DNA of 39,045 nucleotides from Vibrio halioticoli NBRC 102217 (GTDB taxonomy: Bacteria > Pseudomonadota > Gammaproteobacteria > Enterobacterales > Vibrionaceae). The stretch's first letter is position 1. The number at the start of each line of letters is the position of its first letter. The translations under genes were made by a program, and so were the position numbers. This document shows, piece after piece, positions 8,189-14,138 of the stretch. The DNA is taken from positions 1 through 39,045 of the forward strand of contig NZ_BAUJ01000054.1 of assembly GCF_000496695.1 (NCBI RefSeq), written 5' to 3'. The notes below the pieces were generated by a model. That model was not told the DNA's origin. It saw only the letters and a program-made list of their open reading frames with translations, and made no database searches.

Positions 8189-8488
8189 ATGGAACAAAAT
8201 ATAACAGCAACGCCCGTTGCATCTGATAATACTGCGACCGTAGAGAGTAGCCAGGTACAAGAGACGCTGAAACAAGTTCGGCATCACTTGTATCAAGTAA
8301 TGGCTCCGAACTGGAAAAGCGGTTACGTCACGGAAAAAGTCATGTATCAGTTGATGAGTAACCGATTGGGGTATGAGTTCAGTATCGAAAATGTAGCAAG
8401 TGTTGAAGAAGGACGAGCAGCTTATCGCTGGGCTCAGTACTTTAACAAGATGTTTGAGGATGAGCGCCAGATTATGAGTAACTGGTAA
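8189..8488 (+). CDS. Small protein of unknown function
   Basis: A 99-residue soluble protein I do not recognise. The first 25 residues are polar and Thr/Ala-rich (likely disordered). The remainder (VQETLKQVRHHLYQVMAPNW onward) looks helical, with conserved-looking aromatic residues and the sequence AAYRWAQYFNKMFEDE near the end. ATG 8189 has AGGGAT about 7 nt upstream. It forms a single-gene transcription unit closed by a strong terminator. Coding status is supported by length, start signals and terminator. Confidence 0.65.
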   Translation: MEQNITATPVASDNTATVESSQVQETLKQVRHHLYQVMAPNWKSGYVTEKVMYQLMSNRLGYEFSIENVASVEEGRAAYRWAQYFNKMFEDERQIMSNW

Positions 8489-8498
8489 CTCCCCCTAT

Positions 8499-8533
8499 AT
8501 AACGCAGAGGCATTGTCTCTGCGTTATTTTTTT
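8499..8533 (+). terminator. Strong intrinsic terminator
   Basis: Perfect 11-bp stem ATAACGCAGAG (8499-8509) / CTCTGCGTTAT (8517-8527), loop GCATTGT, followed by a run of T. It ends the gene at 8189-8488. Confidence 0.9.
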
Positions 8534-8610
8534 GCCACTGACCCACACTCAATTATCACGATTAATATCGGAAGTCATAAAAGAAACTTAACCTGAAAAT
8601 GATTGGTTTC

Positions 8611-8682
8611 GTTTTGCCTTACCTAAAGTGTAAGCCCGTTGGGGGCTACTAAAAATTATTTACCATAAGCTAAGGCAAAAAT
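8611..8682 (+). promoter_or_regulatory. Candidate 5' leader that can sequester the RBS of the 58-aa gene
   Basis: TTTTGCCTTA (8611-8620) is a perfect reverse complement of TAAGGCAAAA (8671-8680). The second arm contains the AAGG ribosome-binding sequence just before ATG 8683. The 50 nt between the arms hold a smaller GC-rich hairpin (AGCCC ... GGGCT, about 8632-8646). If the long stem forms in mRNA it would block translation initiation, as in RNA thermometers, small-RNA targets or metabolite leaders. The transcription start is not known. Confidence 0.45.
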
Positions 8683-8859
8683 ATGAAAAAAATTGAAATG
8701 GTCCAACTCATTAACGAGCTTGAGAGCGATATACATAATCTTCAGTTTTTCACGGCAAAAATAGAAAAACGGCTCTGCAAAGTTCGAGCTGAACTTTTCG
8801 AAGTGATACTGTTGAGCAATAAGGATGATGAAACAGAAACTAAATCGAGTTCTAAGTAA
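8683..8859 (+). CDS. Small helical protein, 58 aa, unknown function
   Basis: An ORF of 58 codons starting MKKIEMVQLINELESDIHNL, with a heptad-like hydrophobic pattern through residue 45 and a polar tail (DDETETKSSSK). This suggests a short coiled coil or helical hairpin; it has one Cys and no export signal. The start has AAGG upstream inside an inverted repeat, and a strong terminator follows after about 60 nt, so it is an independent gene. I do not recognise the family. Confidence 0.6.
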   Translation: MKKIEMVQLINELESDIHNLQFFTAKIEKRLCKVRAELFEVILLSNKDDETETKSSSK

Positions 8860-8920
8860 AATATGTATTTTGTCTTAAACTCAAGTCTTGAAGTGATTTA
8901 GCGATATTTCATCAAAAACA

Positions 8921-8957
8921 AAGAACCTACCCATTCATATGCGGTAGGTTCTTTTTT
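8921..8957 (+). terminator. Strong intrinsic terminator
   Basis: Perfect 11-bp stem AAGAACCTACC (8921-8931) / GGTAGGTTCTT (8943-8953) followed by T residues. It closes the 58-aa gene unit. Confidence 0.9.
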
Positions 8958-9243
8958 AGTCGTAGTTAAGGAGCTCTTCGTAGCTTCTTTTTGTAATGTG
9001 CTTATTCAACTCTTGGATTCAATATCGATTGAAGCTACCGCTTCCTATGGTTAAATCAGCTACTTACCAAACAGGCGTTATGTCTACCAAGATTTAGCTA
9101 ATTGAAAAGCAGTTTTACATAATCCCGAGCCTTCCCAGAAAATTACTAGCCACCTTCCTTTAAAGCCATATATCTCTCGGGACAAAATGTCGAGACTATG
9201 GCTAACACTTGCTAATCTTAAAATAAAATCAATCATTTATCGC

Positions 9244-9272
9244 CACTATATGATAGTGACTATCATATAGTG
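9244..9272. promoter_or_regulatory. 29-bp near-perfect palindrome (candidate operator)
   Basis: CACTATATGATAGT (9244-9257) and ACTATCATATAGTG (9259-9272) are exact reverse complements separated by a single G. The almost loop-free dyad is typical of a site for a symmetric DNA-binding protein rather than of a terminator, and no T run follows. It lies in the noncoding stretch 8958-9467, about 195 bp upstream of the first gene of the following cluster. Confidence 0.6.
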
Positions 9273-9467
9273 GAAGCTCAATTCGCAATATGCGTAATAC
9301 AGTACGTGCAGTGAATATGGGGTTGAACTGATAGCTAAAAAAGGGGGGCTAAGGCGCTTCTGTTCCGGAATTTGGCTCTGTAAAACGTTTCTAGACAAAG
9401 TGATTAGTAGTTCGCCGTTCATTGCTAAACTATACGAAATGTTGCTCTACCAGACTGAGGTCAAGCT

Positions 9468-9716
9468 ATGCGGTACTTTAGTAAGCTGTACATAATGAAG
9501 ATCAACAAGCTTCTTTATCTCGCTACGATTAACGATCTTCCCTTCAGTGTCGTTCTCGATGTTCTAAAAAGCAGGTCTGGCACTAAGCAAGATAAGCGCG
9601 ATAAAAGACGAAATGGTGAGCGTATTGTTTGGAGTGAAGCAAGCATAAGTAGGGATTCGGTGGCTTTTCCTTTGGAAACCTTAAAGGGTAAGCGCTTAAC
9701 TTCTCTCAGTGTGTGA
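9468..9716 (+). CDS. Small basic protein, unknown, first of cluster
   Basis: An 82-residue ORF beginning MRYFSKLYIMKINKLLYLAT. GAGG lies 7 nt before ATG 9468; an internal ATG (9495) is an alternative. The N-terminal half is hydrophobic and helical, followed by a very basic stretch (KQDKRDKRRNGER), suggesting nucleic-acid contact. Reading on in frame past the TGA gives about 30 further sensible codons from GTG 9723 to a second stop at 9812, so the gene may be a truncated form of a longer one. The family is not recognised. Confidence 0.5.
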   Translation: MRYFSKLYIMKINKLLYLATINDLPFSVVLDVLKSRSGTKQDKRDKRRNGERIVWSEASISRDSVAFPLETLKGKRLTSLSV

Positions 9717-9753
9717 CTCACTGTGGAGCATTTTCATGCGTTAGAAAAATACT

Positions 9754-9924
9754 ATGGTCAATGCCCTAAAAATATCGCAAACAAGAGAATTACTGCACTT
9801 TCTGAAGAATGAGCATCGCTCAAAATTATTTCGAGGCAAAAGTACTTCAGAGGGAGACACGCCACAGGGATACCACAAAGTACTGGAAGTCATTAGTAGA
9901 ATTGAGCTTGGTGATTTATCTTAA
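9754..9924 (+). CDS. Small protein, 56 aa, unknown, second of cluster
   Basis: A 56-codon ORF, MVNALKISQTRELLHFLKNE onward, with a helical N-terminus, a basic centre (HRSKLFRGKS) and a C-terminal helix ending RIELGDLS. The ribosome-binding site is weak. The ORF lies between the 82-aa gene and the 157-aa gene on the same strand, 28 nt before the latter. Coding is supported by protein-like composition and operon position only. Confidence 0.45.
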   Translation: MVNALKISQTRELLHFLKNEHRSKLFRGKSTSEGDTPQGYHKVLEVISRIELGDLS

Positions 9925-9952
9925 CTAACGTCAGAGAAATTAGGGAAATTCA

Positions 9953-10426
9953 ATGAAAGCACCAACCTTAGATAGCATAGAGTTCAACTTCAATGATTAC
10001 GCCTTCGGCTTAGATCGTTACGTCATGGGTATCTGGGAGCTACAGATGTTAAGGTTTCATGTTCTTGATGAACAACTCGATTCTTCCCTAGTCGATGAAA
10101 TCAATAGAATTAATCAGTCACTTGGTGTTACGGTTATAAGCATTGATTTAGTTGAGCTTACCGACTTATATGCTGAATCTGAAGAGCTTAATGAGGCGAT
10201 TGAGCACAGTGAGCATTCAAAATGGCTTTGGCTTCATGGCGTCGATGCTTTGAAAGATACTCATTTTGCTGGATGGTTACGGTCATTGTTGACCGTTCGC
10301 ACGGTAGAGAATGTGCGAGTTGTCTTTGTTGCGCATTCTCAAAAGGATCTTCACGCGGTATTTCATGACATAAAAGCTCCTTTTTTCAAATCGACAATAC
10401 CCTTAGATGTCGACTTTGATACGTAG
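9953..10426 (+). CDS. Unknown protein, 157 aa, third of cluster
   Basis: A well-composed acidic soluble protein with start ATG 9953 and AGGGAAA upstream. Residues 85-150 alternate strands and helices: a hydrophobic strand WLWLHGVDAL, then GWLRSLLT, a strand VRVVFVAHS and a closing APFFKSTIPL. This resembles the second half of a P-loop/AAA ATPase core (Walker B-like strand plus sensor strand), but no Walker A (GxxxxGKS/T) is present. It may be a degenerate or partner ATPase fold. The family is not recognised; position suggests it works with the two small ORFs before it. Confidence 0.65.
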   Translation: MKAPTLDSIEFNFNDYAFGLDRYVMGIWELQMLRFHVLDEQLDSSLVDEINRINQSLGVTVISIDLVELTDLYAESEELNEAIEHSEHSKWLWLHGVDALKDTHFAGWLRSLLTVRTVENVRVVFVAHSQKDLHAVFHDIKAPFFKSTIPLDVDFDT

Positions 10427-10643
10427 ATAAAGCAATGTTTCGCAAGCATAAGTTACAAGCATAGTTGCCCCGACACGTATCTGGACTAATCCACCACATG
10501 TAAAAAGACGAACCTCATATACCATAGCATTTAGACTGAGCTTTACCGTCATAGAACAATAAAGTTCAAAACTCACTTTTGGACAGAACCTTGTCAGTTA
10601 TATTACTAAATTAGGATATAACGGATTAGCTGAAGTATGGGAA

Positions 10644-10740
10644 AGTAACGCCCAATTAACGGGAAAATACTGTTTGACTATAATTCTGGAACGCAGTGAC
10701 AAAAGCCAAATAGTATTTGTCCTGTTGAATTGCTTGTTAG
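10644..10740 (-). repeat. Integron attC site (after the unknown membrane-anchored cassette gene)
   Basis: On the minus strand the site begins at the gene stop with GCTAACAAGC and ends near GGGCGTTAC. It is imperfectly self-complementary: AAATACT..TTTG and CAAA..AGTATTT arms around a loop, with a one-base extrahelical position, as in attC sites. Its 5' end overlaps the stop codon of the preceding gene, typical of cassettes. Confidence 0.75.
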
Positions 10741-11195
10741 CTGCTTGATTTACATTGCGAATTATCTATTTTGATATTAGATAATTGCTTGCCGTTTTTG
10801 CCATAGTAACTATATGTAGCTTCAATATTATTTTTAACGAAAAATGACATTTCCTTTGAGGTACAATAATTGTTAATTAGCTGAGGCCACATGTTATTTT
10901 GAAATATTGAGCTATCAATATCCTTTGCTTCATATTTTACCAATGTATATTTATAAACAACCTTTCGTTTGATGGCAAAAGTTGTATCAAGCCTTGTTTC
11001 CGCGTCAATCATCATTGGTAACTGCTTATTAACTTCTTCAGAAATTTGCTTTAATCCACTTTCAATTTGAGCATCATGTTCACCATCGAAAAAATTGTCA
11101 GTTTCTAATTTACCAATTACCTTTCCTATACCTCCTGCAAAAATCGTAATAACAATTACACCCAATACACCTAACGCTTTCCATAATGATTTCAT
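10737..11195 (-). CDS. Integron cassette gene: membrane-anchored protein of unknown function
   Basis: 152 residues with an N-terminal transmembrane segment or uncleaved signal (residues 5-27, LGVLGVIVITIFAGGIGKVI), then a mixed helical and beta domain with two cysteines near the C-terminus (NNYCTS and SQCKSSS) that would face the periplasm. It looks like a conserved hypothetical of Vibrio integron cassettes; I assign no function. The gene sits between two attC sites on the minus strand. Its start region is duplicated: a 22-bp tandem repeat repeats the GGAG ribosome-binding site and ATG, so a second, out-of-frame start lies 22 nt upstream. Confidence 0.75.
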   Translation of the reverse strand: MKSLWKALGVLGVIVITIFAGGIGKVIGKLETDNFFDGEHDAQIESGLKQISEEVNKQLPMMIDAETRLDTTFAIKRKVVYKYTLVKYEAKDIDSSIFQNNMWPQLINNYCTSKEMSFFVKNNIEATYSYYGKNGKQLSNIKIDNSQCKSSS

Positions 11196-11226
11196 AACTA
11201 CTCCATAATGATTTCATAACTACTCC
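11183..11226 (-). repeat. 22-bp tandem duplication covering RBS and start codon
   Basis: The 22-bp unit at 11183-11204 is repeated exactly at 11205-11226. On the minus strand each copy carries GGAGTAGTT followed by ATG AAA TCA. Because 22 is not a multiple of three, the upstream start (11217) reads a different frame and gives a peptide of about 35 residues that overlaps the true gene start at 11195. Confidence 0.9.
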
Positions 11227-11237
11227 ATAGTATTGCA

Positions 11238-11361
11238 GCTAACGCCGTATTAAGGTGTGAACAACGCAACCACGAAACCTAACAATACCACCGTAAACAC
11301 TGAGCTCAACGATGGAATAAAAAATGCCAAGCGTTGAGAATCCCCCTTAAATGCTTTGTTA
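11238..11361 (-). repeat. Integron attC site (after the GNAT cassette)
   Basis: About 124 bp. On the minus strand it runs from TAACAAAGC to GCGTTAGC, the conserved ends of Vibrio-type attC sites, with inner GCGTTGA/AACAACGC boxes and a long imperfect dyad between. It resembles the long attC repeats of Vibrio superintegrons from memory. Confidence 0.88.
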
Positions 11362-11380
11362 TGTTAATTTGTTGATAATA

Positions 11381-11791
11381 TCAGAAAATGAATTTAAAGT
11401 ATGTCGGGTTATCGTATAGCTGTGTAGGCATTAGTGACTCATCAAGATATAAGCGGAGGTCAATACGAGTAAGGTTCTTCCTATGTACCTTAAAATTAAC
11501 CGATTCATAAAATGTTGCTAGAGCCTCTTTGGAGATCTCACTATCTTCGTCAGGTTTTGCCGAAATTTCTATACACGCTTGAGGACATTCAGATTCAATT
11601 TTTTGAATTGCCGCTGTTAGCAGGTTTCGCCCAATTCCTTGCCCTCGTAACTCAAGTAACACATCGAGGCGCTCAATAGAGTATACACGATTATCTAAGT
11701 CATTTTTTCTCCACATACAGCAACAATCTCTAGGATATTCTTCAAGATAAGCATAGAAATCACCATGTTCTTCTCTATAAATAATTTTCAT
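11381..11791 (-). CDS. GNAT-family N-acetyltransferase (integron cassette)
   Basis: 136 residues. Motif A of the GNAT fold is clear: strand LDVLLE followed by LRGQGIGRNLL (R-x-x-G-x-G), which binds the acetyl-CoA pyrophosphate. A following helix, an EISAKP strand and ATFYESVNFKVHRK near residues 95-110 match motif B (Y-x-x-x-x-F). The N-terminus carries a Cys triplet. Substrate cannot be told. It is flanked by attC sites on the minus strand and has no terminator of its own, so expression depends on an upstream promoter. Confidence 0.88.
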   Translation of the reverse strand: MKIIYREEHGDFYAYLEEYPRDCCCMWRKNDLDNRVYSIERLDVLLELRGQGIGRNLLTAAIQKIESECPQACIEISAKPDEDSEISKEALATFYESVNFKVHRKNLTRIDLRLYLDESLMPTQLYDNPTYFKFIF

Positions 11792-11891
11792 ACTTTCTCT
11801 TTTACCTCAAGGATTTAAACTCAAATACTGACAATGAACCCTGTTAATTTTAGCAATTATTATACTGAGATGCCTTATAAACATAAAGCCT

Positions 11892-11976
11892 GCTAAGGCG
11901 TGAGTGAACGTGTGCTATGTTTGAGCGATAGCGAGTTCGGCACACGTTTACGAATCGCTCTTAAAGCGTTTGTTAT
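11892..11976 (-). repeat. Integron attC site with altered R' box (after the MFS remnant)
   Basis: About 85 bp. The minus-strand start TAACAAACGC and the internal perfect AACGTGTGC/GCACACGTT arms with GAGCGAT/ATCGCTC fit an attC. The closing box reads CCTTAGC instead of GTTAGC, so the G next to the usual cleavage point is changed. It overlaps the stop codon of the pseudogene. Confidence 0.72.
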
Positions 11977-12310
11977 GAATACTTTATCGACACAGTTTCA
12001 TGCTTTCGACTTTTATTTGTCATCCAGTAAAGACCTACTGCAGCCATAATTGAAATACCAATGACACTCAACCATGTAAAATCATACCCACGAGAATCAA
12101 TAAAGAAACCGATCAATACAAAGCTAGGCATTACTAGAACACTTCTTAAAGTGCAACTCTAACGCTATATCCAAGTTTATCTGTGAGTAATAATATAGGA
12201 AATGGAATAATAAAATTCCCCATTCCTAAAATCATTCTCGTGGCAGCTAAATAGTAAATATTCGCAGGTAAGCCTCTATAAATAGATATTGATGATAGTA
12301 ATTTTTGAAT
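11973..12310 (-). pseudogene. Internally deleted MFS transporter (integron cassette remnant)
   Basis: Two pieces of a major-facilitator transporter remain. The first starts at ATT 12310 (QKLLSSISIYRGLPANIYYL and on to GYSVRVAL) and matches the first two helices including the D-K-L-G-Y loop, then hits a stop. The second, in another frame, reads VLVMPSFVLIGFFIDSRGYD, then a final helix and the C-terminus, ending in the stop that overlaps the attC. The ten or so helices between are missing, and the start codon itself appears mutated from ATG. A complete cassette transporter was evidently present once. Confidence 0.7.
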
Positions 12311-12430
12311 AATCCTTTTCCTCTATTGACTAATTTTCCGTGTATTCATAACATTGTCAATAACAGGTCTGCCTGTTTTTCTATTTCGAACTTTCATTAA
12401 AATTACCATTACTTAATGAAATGCATATAC

Positions 12431-12458
12431 TTCACATTTCACATTTCACATTTCACAT
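12431..12458. repeat. TTCACAT x4 tandem repeat
   Basis: Four exact 7-bp units in a row in noncoding DNA. The copy number is probably variable between strains by slippage; no gene is directly affected. Confidence 0.9.
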
Positions 12459-12901
12459 TCTGTCTTTACATAAAAACGAGCATGCGTGTTATCACTTTTT
12501 AACAATGCGCGTTGCCTTACAAAGAAAAACACTAATCCTATAACTAACAATAACTTATTAAAGTATCTATCGAAAAAATGAGACTAGGCTTTTGGCAAAA
12601 CAAGCCATTTTCATACTTAAACGGGATTCAAGCTCAATGAACTGTAAAAATTCACAAAAGTTGGATGCTAGAGCGCCAAGCAAATTTGGCCACATAGTTG
12701 GATGGTTTGGCATAAGGTAAAGTAAGTTAAATGCCAAGCAGAATGTTGTGCAGAAAAACTAACTTAAAACACAATGGGGCATTTCTGAGTTACGAAGCGC
12801 CCGCTGTGAAGGATTTGGACATAAATGAGTTATCTTACTCCCTTTAAGTGGCGGATTAAGACAAGGAAATAAATCCAAGAACTCATTTAATTTTTTAAGA
12901 T

Positions 12902-12918
12902 ATGAGTTTTAAACTCAT
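12902..12918. promoter_or_regulatory. Palindrome upstream of the defence operon
   Basis: ATGAGTTT and AAACTCAT are perfect reverse complements around one T. Related half-sites occur at 12824-12830 (ATGAGTT) and 12880-12886 (AACTCAT). The dyad lies about 95-110 bp before the nuclease start codon and near a possible -10 box, so it may be an operator. Confidence 0.4.
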
Positions 12919-13013
12919 GAAATAGTTCAACAAGATGAAATGATATCGAAGCTATACTGTATGCTAGCGTGCATTTTAAATGTACACATCATTTTTAGTT
13001 GGTAATAGGTCAT

Positions 13014-14087
13014 ATGACAGACAATCCACTTGCAGAAGCTCAAAGGGAATCAGCAGGGGCAAGTACCTCCGGGAAATATGGTTTTCAAGTTCATTGGGCT
13101 TTATGTGCAATTATTGATAAACATAAACAGAAAAAAGAATACGCTGTTTTCGTCGAGCACCACGAAGATGTTGTAATAGCAAACTCATTAGAAGCTGATG
13201 CAGCTCAATTTGAGTTTTATCAGGTGAAAAATGTCGGAAAGCCATACACATCAGGAGCATTAACTAAGAGAGCTAAAGGCGCGAACAGCACACTAAAGAG
13301 TTCTGTGTTGGGTAAGCTTCTCAGCTCTTGTATTGATACTCAGTATGAAGACCGAATCACGACTATCGGATTAGTGTCATCAAGTGGTTTTAGCTTAGGA
13401 ATAGATAAAGACCTTAAGCTAGACGTTATTAAGACAGGTGACATTGAGCGCGCAGAACTAGGACACTTAACGCAAGCAATTCATAAAGAGCTCAATATTC
13501 TTTTGATACCTGAACACTTACACTTTATTGTCCCTGAAATTCAACTAAAAAATCAAGAAGACTACGTAGTATCGCGTTTTGCTTACCTTGTGAACAGTTT
13601 ATTCCCTGGAGCATATAGCAACCCAGTGGACATTTACCGAGCTGTAATTGATGAGATGGGACGACTGAGTCGTTTAGAGTATGACTACAAAGACTGGGAA
13701 CGGCTAATAGAAAATAAATCATTGACTTCTACCAATGTCCAAGAAGTGATCACTGTGCATTCTAGTTATTCAGGTATCGATGATCTGAAAAACGAGTTTA
13801 ATGACCTTGTAGGTGAGTTGAACTTAGGTTCTAGACAACAACGGACTTTAAAACGCGACTTTGCAAAGCTTGCCTTAAGTCGTGCCGGTTTTATGAGTGC
13901 GTTGGATATAGAGGTCACTGAGTCCTTTAGAACTTCCTACGGCAAAGTAGATGCAAGCCAATTTAGTGATGACGCGAGTCATGTAAATGCCCTAGTTCAA
14001 CAAGCACAAAATGATGGTCTGCTCACAAAGATACCCGATCAAGACAAGCTAATACTTGAAGTCATCTACTGCTTATTAAAGGCTTAA
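13014..14087 (+). CDS. DUF4297/Cap4-like PD-(D/E)xK nuclease (Lamassu LmuA-like)
   Basis: A 357-residue protein with the N-terminal signature of DUF4297 nucleases: SGKYGFQVHWALCAII (residues 19-34), then VEHHEDVVI with Glu51-Asp52, then FYQVKN with Gln70-x-Lys72. This is the E/D...QxK order of the PD-(D/E)xK fold that cuts dsDNA in Cap4. The C-terminal two thirds are helical and may be the sensing or partner-binding part. ATG 13014 has AGGT upstream; an in-frame TTG 12999 is less likely. The next gene, 51 nt downstream, encodes an SMC/Rad50-like ATPase. Nuclease followed by SMC ATPase is the LmuA-LmuB arrangement of Lamassu anti-phage/anti-plasmid systems. The activity is inferred from motifs. 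Confidence 0.8.
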   Translation: MTDNPLAEAQRESAGASTSGKYGFQVHWALCAIIDKHKQKKEYAVFVEHHEDVVIANSLEADAAQFEFYQVKNVGKPYTSGALTKRAKGANSTLKSSVLGKLLSSCIDTQYEDRITTIGLVSSSGFSLGIDKDLKLDVIKTGDIERAELGHLTQAIHKELNILLIPEHLHFIVPEIQLKNQEDYVVSRFAYLVNSLFPGAYSNPVDIYRAVIDEMGRLSRLEYDYKDWERLIENKSLTSTNVQEVITVHSSYSGIDDLKNEFNDLVGELNLGSRQQRTLKRDFAKLALSRAGFMSALDIEVTESFRTSYGKVDASQFSDDASHVNALVQQAQNDGLLTKIPDQDKLILEVIYCLLKA

Positions 14088-14138
14088 TAATGCAAAAGAA
14101 TTACAAATTATTGATTAGAAATCTTAGGAAACACAAAA

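Larger units (their letters stand above)
12311..13013. other. Intergenic region upstream of the defence pair
   Basis: About 700 bp without a convincing gene. A 28-codon minus-strand ORF (12397-12311 area, ending RKISQ) precedes the MFS remnant and could be a leader peptide or decay product. The stretch also contains a TTCACAT tandem repeat and, near 12820-12918, several ATGAGTT half-sites. TATACT (12953-12958) could be the -10 box for the defence operon. Confidence 0.4.

Noticed and set aside
12397..12480. Attachment-site interpretation of the TTCACAT repeats
   Set aside because: Simple 7-bp tandem units with no dyad or partner copy elsewhere; slippage explains them.
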